A stretch of 64,000 nt of DNA from Symsagittifera roscoffensis (Eukaryota > Xenacoelomorpha > Acoela > Convolutidae), in contig NC_087068.1 of assembly GCF_963678635.1 (NCBI RefSeq), forward strand, positions 37,521,436 to 37,585,435. Direction: 5' to 3'. The notes under the pieces were generated by a model, which saw nothing but the letters and a program-made list of their open reading frames with translations, was not told where the DNA came from and ran no database searches. Shown here in pieces: positions 47,901-56,800 of the stretch; within the stretch, counting starts at the first letter, position 1, and each line of letters opens with the position of its first letter. Made by a program: the position numbers and the translations under genes.

Positions 47901-47905
47901 TCCAT
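32386..47905 (-). CDS. Cytochrome b561 domain protein, CYB561D2-like; join of 47,905-47,515, 37,797-37,760 and 32,910-32,386
   Basis: Three exons give a 317-residue transmembrane heme protein. This family moves electrons across organelle membranes from ascorbate to ferric iron or other acceptors. Exon 1 supplies a long polar N-terminus (1-107) and the first membrane segment (about 108-126). The 38-bp exon 2 supplies LFSWHPFFMSLG. Exon 3 supplies the other membrane segments. Four histidines in the family's heme-ligand contexts are present: H136 (SWHP), H174 (THWIL), H208 (WHGF) and H248 (LHATIG). Phases agree: exon 1 ends with A after codon 130, exon 2 adds GT to make Ser131, and exon 3 starts in phase 0. 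Donors are GTAAGT at both introns. The polar N-terminus is longer than in the vertebrate proteins I know. The introns (9.7 and 4.8 kb) are filled with mobile elements. A relic is possible, but no exon is broken. Confidence 0.88.
33345..33411 (-). repeat. tRNA-derived SINE head interrupted by a hAT MITE
   Basis: On the minus strand the B-box-like GTGGGTTAGAGTCCCACC pairs as a T arm. The A-box-like TAGTGCTCAGGGTAATG is regained only by joining across the MITE (33,412-33,859) to 33,868-33,872. The MITE's target duplication is GCTCAGGG itself, in the A box. Confidence 0.6.
33412..33859 (-). mobile_element. Non-autonomous hAT-type MITE, copy 2
   Basis: A 448-bp element, inverted relative to the copy at 1,201-1,620 and similar throughout. 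It has a perfect 8-bp target duplication CCCTGAGC (33,404-33,411 and 33,860-33,867). Ends are CAGGGGCGGATTTAGG and the complement of CAGGGGCGGATCTAGG. Long G and C runs lie near both ends. No transposase. Confidence 0.92.
34066..34145 (-). repeat. tRNA-derived SINE head
   Basis: The minus strand reads CAGTGGCTTATGTCTG (A-box region) and, after a stem-like CAGTGCTTGGGTGTCCG, AGTTCGAATCCCG (B box). The acceptor ends do not pair. On the same strand about 110 bp further on is the TTCGCC-TGTG motif seen with the other SINE heads. Confidence 0.5.
34240..35683. other. Intron sequence of the CYB561D2-like gene, unassigned
   Basis: AT-rich, with no clear ORF or repeat termini. Confidence 0.4.
35684..37616 (-). 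pseudogene. Broken LINE (endonuclease plus RT) in intron 2 of the CYB561D2-like gene
   Basis: Four pieces appear in order on the minus strand. The endonuclease C-terminal half is at 37,251-37,616 (VCGYINIDI, PTRVENNSETGLDLFI, FTDHCPVLV). The RT fingers region is at 36,551-36,970 (AKIIPFHKDGSK). The palm block is at 36,069-36,293 (NVPQGSILGPLLFLLYVDDM, then RLYADVCD). The thumb region is at 35,684-35,923 (KLRRQCGIIAKIRHYV, ILLYGCT). Frameshifts separate them, and the catalytic F.DD box is damaged (YADV). It is an apurinic-like-endonuclease LINE of the CR1/jockey group and cannot be active. Confidence 0.85.
37760..37797 (-). CDS. CYB561D2-like gene, exon 2 (38-bp micro-exon)
   Basis: Flanked by acceptor CTGTTTCAG and donor GTAAGT on the minus strand. 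After completing Ser131 it reads LFSWHPFFMSLG, which contains the first heme histidine of the b561 fold. Its phases fit exons 1 and 3 exactly. Confidence 0.9.
37801..39315. other. Intron 1 sequence with small repeats
   Basis: Contains a tandem duplication of about 43 bp (38,283-38,368; landmark GACTATTCACGATCGACTTT) and two occurrences of the GGCGAAG...AGCTTC motif near 38,480 and 39,015. No exon was recognised. Confidence 0.5.
39316..40913 (+). mobile_element. Non-autonomous Helitron, copy b
   Basis: Starts TCTATTATATATTTATCTCG after A (39,315). It ends with the hairpin GCACC-AGA-GGTGC, then GTTGCACG, then CTAG (40,910-40,913) before T. Internal tandem units as in copy a lie at about 39,440-40,760 in the opposite orientation within the window. 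No coding sequence. It lies in intron 1 of the CYB561D2-like gene. Confidence 0.9.
40955..41037 (-). repeat. tRNA-like SINE fragment
   Basis: The minus strand carries ACTTAGTCTGGAGGTAACG (D-arm-like) and CTGGCTTCGAATCTGAC (B-box-like) in tRNA order. The arms are poor. It could be a decayed SINE. Confidence 0.4.
41038..42570. other. Intron 1 sequence, mostly unassigned
   Basis: Contains the GCGAAG...CTTCGC hairpin motif at 41,110-41,150 and two members of the ACCCGATTGCAATACCC family (42,130-42,215; 42,325-42,395). No gene was seen. Confidence 0.45.
42571..44890 (-). pseudogene. Broken LINE (endonuclease plus RT) in intron 1 of the CYB561D2-like gene
   Basis: In minus-strand order: an endonuclease start YDIFCLSETLLVDEVPNDALF (near 44,770-44,830), a middle piece (44,036-44,245) and an RT N-terminal region (43,695-43,991, LLNNFFQSVF, LDPKKACGPGKI). 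Then come palm motifs at 43,438-43,740 (FEKAFDKVSH, TSGVPQGSLLGPLMF, YINDI) and the C-terminal tail at 42,571-43,083 (VKSRAMSWIYGYN, TANLLPVSIYMELRDVLLFWK). The frames are disrupted between the pieces. It resembles jockey/CR1-type LINEs but differs from the element at 48.3 kb. Confidence 0.87.
45065..47110 (-). mobile_element. Non-autonomous Helitron, copy c
   Basis: The minus-strand start is TCTATACTATATTTAAATGC after A. The end is the hairpin GCACT-GGA-GGTGC, then GTTACACG, then CTAG at 45,065-45,068, beside host A at 45,064 (T on the minus strand). The 17 bp at the 5' end are repeated directly outside (47,111-47,127), so that end could instead be 47,127. Internal units of about 150-160 bp span 45,130-46,500. 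Confidence 0.87.
46565..46835. repeat. Purine-rich low-complexity tract inside Helitron copy c
   Basis: Degenerate GATCGAAAAAGAAG/AGATAGAAAA repeats interrupt the otherwise conserved Helitron sequence after ACCATTGCAATATA. That motif recurs beyond the tract near 47,000. This looks like a local expansion absent from copies a and b. Confidence 0.7.
47515..47905 (-). CDS. CYB561D2-like gene, exon 1
   Basis: ATG at 47,905 opens 130 codons plus one base, ending at donor A|GTAAGT. It encodes a polar Ser/Asn-rich N-terminus and a hydrophobic helix (MMVVHILSIGFVLAVAF) that precedes SLFSWHP once spliced. A 3' splice-site-like TTCTTTCAG lies 25 bp upstream of the ATG; an in-frame TGA just downstream of that site excludes a longer N-terminus from this exon. 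Confidence 0.85.
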
Positions 47906-47929
47906 CCATTGAAAAGTAAATCATCCAAT

Positions 47930-47939
47930 CCTGAAAGAA
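47930..47939 (-). promoter_or_regulatory. 3' splice-site-like sequence before the CYB561D2-like start codon
   Basis: TTCTTTCAG|G on the minus strand, 25 bp upstream of the ATG and 124 bp after the stop codon of the L33 gene. It could be a cis-intron acceptor or a trans-splice site. The sequence alone cannot decide. Confidence 0.5.
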
Positions 47940-48053
47940 TTTCGATTATAATAAAGCTTAGGGGTGTCTTTTCATTTTTCAATCTTAAACTAGACCATCA
48001 AAATTTGCTTTTATCAAAATTAATAGCTTATTTTTCACACTCAAGTTTTTGTT

Positions 48054-48248
48054 TTACAGGCCCCGTATTTTCTCTTCTTCAATGAACATTACACTCCGTT
48101 GTACAGCTGGATCAAAACTGACACAAATTAGCTTTTCAGAGTCTCGGGGTCTGATTTTCAGACAAGTAGTTCCTGTTCCCACCATGCTTCGGCACTTAAC
48201 GAGTAGTTTTTGGGACTTCAGTTTACTAACAACACGTCTGGCAGGCAT
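48054..48248 (-). CDS. mrpl33: Mitochondrial ribosomal protein L33 (bL33m)
   Basis: A 64-residue single-exon ORF. It matches the mitochondrial L33 family over its whole length: a basic start with LKSQKLLVK, then VGTGTTCLKIRPR, EKLICVSFDPAVQRSVMF and the terminal IEEEKIRGL followed by TAA. The family typically has a K-S-K..LV segment, an AGTG turn, the EKL..L..DP.V...V.F core and a KKIR.L end, with about 65 residues, so the length is right. The protein is a structural part of the large mitoribosomal subunit. A CTAATTCAG acceptor-like sequence lies 9 bp before the ATG. The downstream gene on the same strand starts 148 bp after the stop. A LINE begins within about 50 bp upstream, which may have displaced the promoter. 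Confidence 0.9.
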   Translation of the reverse strand: MPARRVVSKLKSQKLLVKCRSMVGTGTTCLKIRPRDSEKLICVSFDPAVQRSVMFIEEEKIRGL

Positions 48249-48303
48249 GTCTTACATCTGAATTAGAAGTAAATCATCAAAATTATCATGGTAAACGCAG
48301 TAA

Positions 48304-48768
48304 CCGGTTAATAGTCGTATTAATAACAGTCACCGGGCCAACACATGTGAAAACGAGATAATCATCGACGGGGTCTGCGAAGACAACGGACAGTTTACAT
48401 CCAATATAGAGGCCGAAGAAGCCAAAGTGGCCGAAATTTTTGATCATATAGGCGAAGAAAATCTCAGTATCTGCCAAATGTATAGACTTGGTAAAGCTAA
48501 TCCCCAACAACGAAGACCGCGTCCTTTACTTGTTCGTCTGTCATCCGAATGGAATGCTAGAAAATGCCTGGCAAAATCTTACAAACTGAAGAATTTCAAA
48601 GAAAAGATTTTCATATCGAAGTCCCTGAACCAAGAAGAACAGATTCTGAAACGTAAAATCTTCAAGAAACGGTATGACATGATTAACAATGAAAAAGTTC
48701 CACGCGATGAGCTAAAAATTCGTGGTCTGACCCTCGAACGAAATGGTATCAAGATCAATCTTGACTGA
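48304..48768 (+). pseudogene. LINE ORF1 C-terminal part (RRM-like RNA-binding protein)
   Basis: The frame is open from 48,304 and reads ENEIIIDGVCEDNG, AEIFDHIGEEN, MYRLGKANPQQRRPRPLLVRL, then EEQILKRKIFKKRYDMINN. This is the pattern of L1/CR1-type ORF1 domains (IYG.PE, IG, RLG, RPLLV.F, R.L...). It ends at TGA (48,766-48,768). The N-terminus is missing. ORF2 follows in the same frame right after the stop. Confidence 0.8.
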
Positions 48769-51612
48769 CTACAATCAAAGTTATGCCTTATCAACGCACA
48801 AAGTCTCTTGAGCATAAATCAGCGTCTGAAGTTAATCAATTTTCTTTCTTTACATTCTCCTGATATCGTGTTCATTACTGAAACATGGCTTAAACCAGAA
48901 GTTACTGATCCCGAAATTATTCCTATGAATTCTCCCTATTCGGTTATTGCTCGAAAAGACCGCACTTCTGGAGAACACGGAGGTGTTCTCATTGCTACAA
49001 AAAGGAGTTTTGCTCTAAATTATTCAACTCTATCATACGATGCAGATTACTGCATCGGACTTTCAATATATTCGGGTGCAGTTAATCATATTTTCCTCCT
49101 TATTTACAACCCCCCCGCTTCGTCGCAGTTTCGGATACCTGCCAAAATGCTTACTGATTCAATACGTTATTTTAACTCCAAATTGATTAATGGTTCTAGT
49201 TCGTACACAATCTTAGGTGACCTAAATCTGCCTGATATCTGTTGGGCATCTTCTGATGGTGGCTGTGATTACTCGAAACTGTTCCTAGAGGTTATTGAGG
49301 ATCATAGCTTAATGCCCCTTATATATGAACCCACACATCGCTCAGGCAACACTCTTGATATCATTTTAACTTCGCACACAGAATTGTTCACTGCATTTGT
49401 AAATGAAGTGCTTTACTCAGACCATTTTCCTTTATTTGCTTTTTTTACCATTCCTGAAGCAGCGCCTACTGTGAGTGGGAATTTTATGAAAACCTCTCTA
49501 TCTAAATCATCTTTTTCTCATTCGATCTTCAATACTAACATCAGCCCTTGCTTTACCAAACTCATTGTGGAACAAAACTCATGTTATTCCATATCCACCA
49601 CTAATGATTATGTAGATAGCTGGTACGCTCAGATCAATCATGCAATTCTTTCATCATGCGCACAGAAAACTAAAAGACGCCAGCAACTTCCCTATTATTA
49701 TTCGTCGCATACAGTTCATTTACTGAATAAGCATCATTCCATATCTAAACGGACAGCCAACACAAATCATTTAGCTTCGATCCAACAAGACCTTAACAAT
49801 TCAATCGAATTGGATAAAACTTGTCTCCTTGAATCTTTAAGACCAAATTCTACCCGTGATTGCTTTAAATACCTTCGATCTTTTACCAGAAGGAAACTAC
49901 CAAACCAAATGCACTGGATGAATAGAAAAGCATCCACTTCTATTGAAATAGCCATTCTTTTGAACGATTACTTCTGTTCAGTGTTTCTAGAAAAGCATGA
50001 AATTCAAATCTTACAACCCGAAAAACCCACCATTTTTCTATCCGATCTCCATGTCAACCTTAAAAAGGTCGAGAAAGCTCTCAAATTTGCTAAAACTTCT
50101 TGTATTACCAACGACCGCCTCCCAACCTTTATTCTTAACTACTGCAGTGAATTAATATCTCCTCTAGTCGTGCAGCTCTTTGTCAAGGTTTTGGAAACTA
50201 AAACGTGGCCAGAACTTTGGAAATGTGCGTTTATTACGCCAGTTCTTAAATCTAGTAATCCCGAAAACGTTGAAAATTATCGCCCGATTAGCATATTGCC
50301 TCAATTATCGATTGTTCTGGAGAGAATGATCTTCGATTTCATTTATCCTAATATTCGGGCTAAAGTTACACCTGCTCAACATGGTTTTATGACCAAGCGA
50401 TCGACTGTTACTCAGCTTCTTGAATACCTAGATCAGATTTATAACGACGTCGAGGCAAAAAGCGAATGTCTTTCTGTGTACTTCGATTTTCGCAAGGCTT
50501 TTGATCAAGTTCCTCATCATATACTTATTTTGAAACTTGGTAATTTAGGCTTTGACGTTAGCTTTCTTGAACTTTTTGCTTCCTATCTCACAAACCGCAC
50601 GCAAAATGTCTTAATTAACAATGAAGCATCTCCAAAAGGCCATGTAACAAGTGGTGTTCCGCAAGGAAGTGTACTCGGCCCTTTACTATTTATACTCTTC
50701 ATTAATGACATGCCAGCTGTCTTGAAAACCTCTAAATGTTTTCTGTTTGCTGATGACAGCAAACTCTATTCAAAATATGACTTTTCCTTAGTTCAAATAG
50801 ACATTGATCTATTTATCAATTGGACGCTTGAAAACGAAATGACATTTAATTCTGATAAATGCAAAGTTATTTGTTTTAACTCAACTTCCCCCAAATCTAC
50901 ACTTTGCCTTAATGATTACCCAATTCCGTCAGTTTCATCTATCAAAGATCTCGGAGTAACGATATCTAGTGATTTAAAGTGGGACATCCACATTAAAACC
51001 AAACTGGTTGCAGTTAACAAAGCTTTCCATTTCTTGAAACGTTCAATCCCTTATGGAGTATCCATGAGAACCAAATTCAAATATTACCAGCTATGTATTG
51101 TGAGTATTTTATTATACGGTAGTCAGGTCTGGTTTCCATCTTTAACATATCGCCGCAAACTAGAATTATTTAACAGAAAATGTTTGAAATGGGTAACGGG
51201 AGTCAACGACTATACAGAACAACTTAGAAAAACGAATTCCTTGCCAATTTCCTTCACTATAGCTTTACATGATATGTGTTTTCTTAATTGAGTCCTGACT
51301 GATCAATTTGATTTCAACCTTTACAGATACATAAATTTTACCTTTGCAGCCAAAGACCTTCGCAATAGCTCACGCCCTAAGCTTTCAACAACCCAGAATT
51401 GTCGACTCTTCTTTACAGAGCAATTTTTCTTCTATCGCGTCTGTCGGTATGCCAACATGATTTCAGCAAACAACATAGCCGACATTTTCTCATCGCCTGA
51501 AATTTTCAAAGCAAAATTGAAAATCTATCTGAAAAATAGAATTGATATGTTCAACTTAAACAACTCTTGTTCAATGCTACTTTGTTGCCATTGCATAAAT
51601 TGCCGTTCGTGA
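48769..51612 (+). pseudogene. LINE ORF2: apurinic-like endonuclease and reverse transcriptase, one nonsense codon
   Basis: The reading frame starts directly after the ORF1 stop (LINAQSLLSINQRLKL). Endonuclease blocks are DIVFITETWL, EHGGVLIA, YTILGDLNLPDI, RSGNTLDIILT and YSDHFPLFA. RT blocks are NYRPISILPQLS, FDFRKAFDQVPHH, TSGVPQGSVLGPLLFILF and FLFADDSKLY (near 50,740-50,769), with the catalytic FADD intact. The frame is interrupted by TGA at 51,289-51,291, then stays open in the same frame for 106 more codons of typical C-terminal tail to TGA at 51,610-51,612. The simplest reading is a CGA-to-TGA change at a CpG. All other codons are open, so the copy is young. Confidence 0.9.
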
Positions 51613-51705
51613 TGTCTTGTGTACATAATCATACCATTTCTTTTGTTTGATGCCTTTATATTTTAAAGGGAATAAATTCTTTTAGTAGTAGTAGTAGTAG
51701 TATTT

Positions 51706-53820
51706 TTCAAGGAAAATGGGATAACAAAATTTTCTGAATAAATTTGGCGGGATATTTTGAATTTGATTGCGAAACAGATGTTAGGTAACAATTTGATAAA
51801 CTATTTATATGAATCATGTTTTTGACACTTTTTCTTATGATTTTTGATCATTCTGTAAAAATTAGTGTTGTTAAAATTCGAAGTAAACATGTGCCAGTCG
51901 GTCACATTTGGAAGTTTGACCTTGATTTTGGAGAAAACTTCTAGAGTTGCTTGACTTATATTATTACTTTACTTATACCATTCATTTAATTCTAGAGTCG
52001 CGTCACTATGTGAGTACTGAATTTAATTTCTTTAGTGTTTTTTACACGATTATGCTGAGATAAGGCGGGGTTTAGGTTGTGTAACATTCGCCCGGAAGAT
52101 ACATATCGACGGATAACAAAACTAAGTCTTAAGACGACTGGCTAGCGTCTAAACAGAGCTTTGCATGTTTTTCACCGTCTCTACCAAGCCAGTACTTTTC
52201 GGTGGTCTTTCTTACATCAGGCTGACAAAAACGTTACTGTTCTCCGGCTTCGACCAGAACGCTCAAATTAACTGAATTACATGCAAAATTAGTGAGCTCA
52301 TGGCTGGGTCTCTGTATCCCCAGACCACGAGGTCACTCCTAAAAACAGGGCTACTACTTATCATATTACTATTGTTTTTGTTCAGTTGATAAAAATCATC
52401 ATCTCCATCGAAGATGGATCAACCCTTTCCCCCCAACTCCTAGCACCTCATCCTTGTCAAAACTAATCAAAATATCAGTTAAATTCAAGTCAGGACATGA
52501 CAGGATGCTAAAATTCAATACAAGTTCATAAAAGTTCCCGTCCCGAGACCCTTCCGGATTCTTGAATCCGGCGAATCAAGCTCCTTAACCTCAGGTTCAC
52601 GCTAACTCGGAGGGCTGGTTTTTACCCTTCACCGTTGTTCGCAACGGCCTTGCAACTATTGTAACAGCACAATAGTTGCAACTCGGAACGTCCTCTGCTG
52701 TTCGGTAGTTCGTTGTTGTTTTTTAGTCTCGATTTTCGTACTGTTCGTAATCGCAGATAAAGTTGTTCTGTTTCTTTCTGCTATTTTAGCCAAAATGGCC
52801 GTTTTAACATTTCTCAGAAATGTTACGTCATCACTTCGAAAATTTAAAATTTAGAATTCCAGAATCTTCTAGCCTTCACCGTTTGGCCAATCATTCAAAT
52901 AACGTCCTTATCCGTTCTAAATCGCCAATCCGGAAGGTTCACTGCTAAAATCCTGAATTCTGCAGAGACTGCATTTTGGCCATTCTGGTCGAATGTCACA
53001 TACTCCCCGGACAGTCCGGTCAATGTCCTCATTGAATCGCGCAATGTTCTAAATGGTTACAGTGTCATCGAACAGAATTTACAAAATGCACGAAATTACT
53101 TTTACCTACGTCACATCGACTCACTGCAGAATATAAATGGCATCATACTACATCACTATAGCCTTCAAATTCTTTCATTTATCTGCACATTGAGGATATG
53201 ACTTAAGATAAAACATATTTTCTGACCTCCAGTGTCAATATCCCGATTGAAACTTTTTCTCCTGGATTTAAAAGGTGTTGGCTTGCAGGACAGTCCTGCC
53301 AACCAACAAGCTAAAATTATCCTACTATGCTCCTTCCCTTCGGAAATCTTGCTTGCCTATTGTCCTGAGTATTAAAACTAAGAAACTTTGTGGTTAGAAA
53401 GAACAATGCAACAACCTCCCTCCTCAAGAAGTTACTCAAGTTTTTCATGTCACCACAAAGTTATCAGTCTTCCTAAGTGATTAAAAACAATCATGCAGGC
53501 TGGAATATTTAAATATACTCTTCCCTCAAGCCTTTCTAAATAAATAATAAGTGAGTGTCTCTAAAGCCACTTCAACTAAAACCAAAATGCAAATTTATAA
53601 ATGCAACAATTTCCAAACTCAACTTAAATGTTTCAGTTTTCAATTACAACTTGGTTGCTTGGTTTCTCACTTGAGTTTTTCACACACATAAAACAATTCT
53701 GAGTTTTAACTTTTCTTCATCATCCCTTTGTTCTCTTCTTTTTTCGTCGTTTAGAAGTTCTAAAACTTCTAAATTCTTCTGATTTTCTTTCTTGCTGCCT
53801 CTTGTTTTCTCGACCATTCG
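51706..53820. other. Non-coding region between the LINE and the giant ORF
   Basis: No ORF was recognised. From about 52,060 the composition becomes richer in G+C, like the giant ORF, so this may be its 3' untranslated or terminal region. It contains a 13-bp perfect hairpin (52,650-52,662 with 52,669-52,681) and the palindrome GCAGGACAGTCCTGC near 53,287. TGTAACA at 52,079 could be a terminal-repeat edge, but the partner would lie outside the window. Confidence 0.5.
52650..52681. repeat. 13-bp perfect hairpin, 6-nt loop
   Basis: TTGCAACTATTGT, loop AACAGC, then ACAATAGTTGCAA. It lies about 1.1 kb beyond the 3' end of the giant ORF. Function unknown. Confidence 0.85.
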
Positions 53821-56800
53821 TCAATGCTCCATTTCCTCCTCCTGTGACACTGACTCCGCACTCTCGGTTTCCGTGTCTTGTAGCACGTCATTGACTATCC
53901 TGACGCTGTTGGAAGCCGTCCTCCAACACTTCTGCTCTTCCACCCTCTGTTTACAGCAAGGTAGGGGATCCACGTTTGATTCTCTGTTTCTACAGAAGCT
54001 GTTGTGGAGACACAACGTCACGTTTCTCTCCAAATCTTCTTTCAGCATCTCTGCCTTCTCATTTCCACTACGCTCGCTCGTCCTGGAAATTCTTTTCACA
54101 GCGGTGGTCACTGCATTCCGATGGGTCACGAAAGCTCGCTTGAAAGCTCCTGCCCCAATGTCCAGTTGATATTCACTGTATACTCTGCCATGCTTCGACA
54201 TATGCTTTTTCGCATACTCGTACAACCATGCAGTCATGTTAGCTCTGAACCATGGCATCAATCGTTTTCTTGCCCATATCTTCTTCACTTCCATCGGAAT
54301 GTTTAGAACTTTGCACATTGTCTCAAAAAGATCTAAATCTTTTAGACAATCTAATTTCTGCAATTGTTCTCTCGTCGGTGCCTCCTGTCTATTATTTTCT
54401 CTCACATGAGCTTCCAGCCATCGTATCGCCATCATAACTCCCACTATCACTATTGTTATGGGCTGTGATGAATCTGGTAAACCCATGGAGAGCAGCTCTC
54501 CAGAGTCCCAGATCAACACCAGATTACTACGCTTGGGATACCACCAGGTCTGCAGCAAGCAGTGGCAAGGAAACTCGTCATGTGTCAACATGATGCTCCT
54601 CCAATTCCGTTTTCCCGAAGCTTCCAGCAATGGCTCCACTTCCATCATCACTCGGTGGATCTCATCATTCTCATCTACTGCATTGTAATCTGTGACAGTT
54701 GATCCTCTCTGTTTCTGTTTTTCAAAGTCACTGAAGTTCCCGCTCACATATCCCATGAACTTCTTTCCTAGTATTGACTCCAACTCCTCTTTGGTTCTTT
54801 CTGGAACTGCTGAGAAAATCTTACACAGTAACTCGTAAGACTTTTCAGACATTCTTGCCAACCTCACGCACTTCGGCACTGAAAAGTCTTGATCCACAAT
54901 CGTCCTTGTACTCTTCACATCCACAGCTACGAAATGTACAGGATACTTGCTCTTGCACATTGGAGCCAACATTGAACCCACCAAATATCGTGCTCCTGAT
55001 GGTCTACAATAAGTTTCGCTGTGTCTGATGTTCATCTCCGTTTCGATTGCTTCCCTCCATTTTCCTATATACTTCTGCTCAGTCTGCAGAACTCCTGGGA
55101 ATACTTCTACGCTGATGGCTGTGACCATCTCATGTTTCTGTTCTAGATTCAATAGTGACTCTAAAGAACCAAACATGCTGTAGAATCCTAGTGCTGTCAC
55201 CAGATTCACATCGGTTCCTCCATGGCAATCTGCTATCAGTTCCGTTTCCGTTCTTGCTTTCATCACTACATTTCCAAACAATACCGTCAACTGCTTGTGT
55301 TGTTTCTCCAGGGTTTTCACACAGTCTAGACTTCCACAAACGTGACCCTCTAGTCCACAGACTTCCGCCAGACAGCTACCAGGTTTGACCCAGTCTTCTG
55401 GTCCCCAGCCAGGCAACTCCACTCTATCTTCTCCGTTGCTCTTAGAGGCTGCTATCATCACATTATATATGATGTTGAGGTCACGCAGGTTACAGTCCGC
55501 ATTCAGTTCCCTCTGTATGTCCTGTGTCGCCCGTAATATTGAGTCAGCGTTGGGACTAGGACACCACGATGGCTTCATCAATTCCCACACTGCCATCAAG
55601 CTCGTTCTCAGTAATTCATCTGAGAATCCCAACCCAAATTCCACTCTCTTGTCGGATTTTGGTACTGAAGGTGCAGTCACCTCTTCTTCCAAGACCAATC
55701 CCAATTTGGCCTGTGGATTGTTAACGCTCTTAGTCGTCACAATTCTGGACGTCCAGAATCTTAGTAACACCGCCTGCTCATAATCAAAGAAGCAATCACG
55801 TATGTCTTCACTCAGGAAAGGATTGTATGCTATCCCTATAATCCCGGACACATAGCTATATGACTTCTTCTTGATCGGTCCACAGTATTCACTGGATTTT
55901 GGCAATGCTCCCATAGACTCTTTAGTGAGCCTCAACTCCTTGTTTGAGAATCTCCTGATTTCGTCTATCTTTTTCATGGGTTCCAATTCTTCAGGTTCTT
56001 TCATGTTCACCCTCATCGGTTTACTTTGCTGCATATCCAGCATTGCTAGCAAGAACATGGCTTTCGTTCGCTCATCGCCTTCCTTCAACATTTTAACACA
56101 AGTGCTTAATGCAGGTACTGAAATCTGCTCTATCAGGAATCGAATGAAACAGAGAGCGTCTCTCCGCTTTGCACACGCTACTGCTGCTCCCTCCTGGACT
56201 ATCAGATCCCTCAGATTCGTCATAAGGAAAACTTTTTCCTCCTTTGATCTCTTCCTTTCTTCTGAATCATATTCTTCGCGAGTCAGTCCCATCATGCACC
56301 AGGCGAGCCTGAGTTGTAATTCCGTCCTCACGTAAGGTACTGCCACGAGAGCATGTATTCTTGGCGTAGTCCTCATTTCTTCTTCGAAATACCTCAATAC
56401 TACTGCTTTCCATGGAAGGCTCACTAACTGCTCGATCGTCTCCGCCTCTACGTCAGACGACGCCAAAGTTCCATACGCCTTCTGCTTGAGGGTGGTGCCT
56501 TGCAACATCATTTCCAGATAACCCTCCATGGCTTTTTCGTCTTCCAGGGCCACTACATACCCTCTAGCCGAGTTCCGGTATTCCAACATCTCCATGTATC
56601 CACCGGTGGGTTCATCTATCGACACTGTCTCCGACACTGTTAGTCGGTTGTATTCCACTGGTGTCAGTTGTCCTGCAACACTCCCTTTTCCATGATTCAT
56701 GGGAGATGGTTTGAAGTCCCTCATTTTACTCTCTCCACATTGACTGAGTATTTCCATTTCTAAAGTTGCTCCAGTCAGAGTGCGGTCACTCCTTTTGGAT

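Larger units (their letters stand above)
48300..51705 (+). mobile_element. LINE retrotransposon (CR1/L2/jockey-like), 5'-truncated
   Basis: The element starts within ORF1 and ends in a TAG trinucleotide run (51,682-51,703), the kind of short 3' repeat seen in CR1/L2-like LINEs. It carries the C-terminal part of an RRM-like ORF1 and a full endonuclease-RT ORF2. No target duplication could be identified. It sits immediately upstream of the L33 gene in the opposite orientation and is the best-preserved retroelement in the window. Confidence 0.9.

Noticed and set aside
52079-52085. TGTAACA as the edge of a long terminal repeat of the giant-ORF element
   Set aside because: No second copy or inverted terminal partner exists within the window and no retroelement motifs are in the giant ORF. 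It cannot be supported here.
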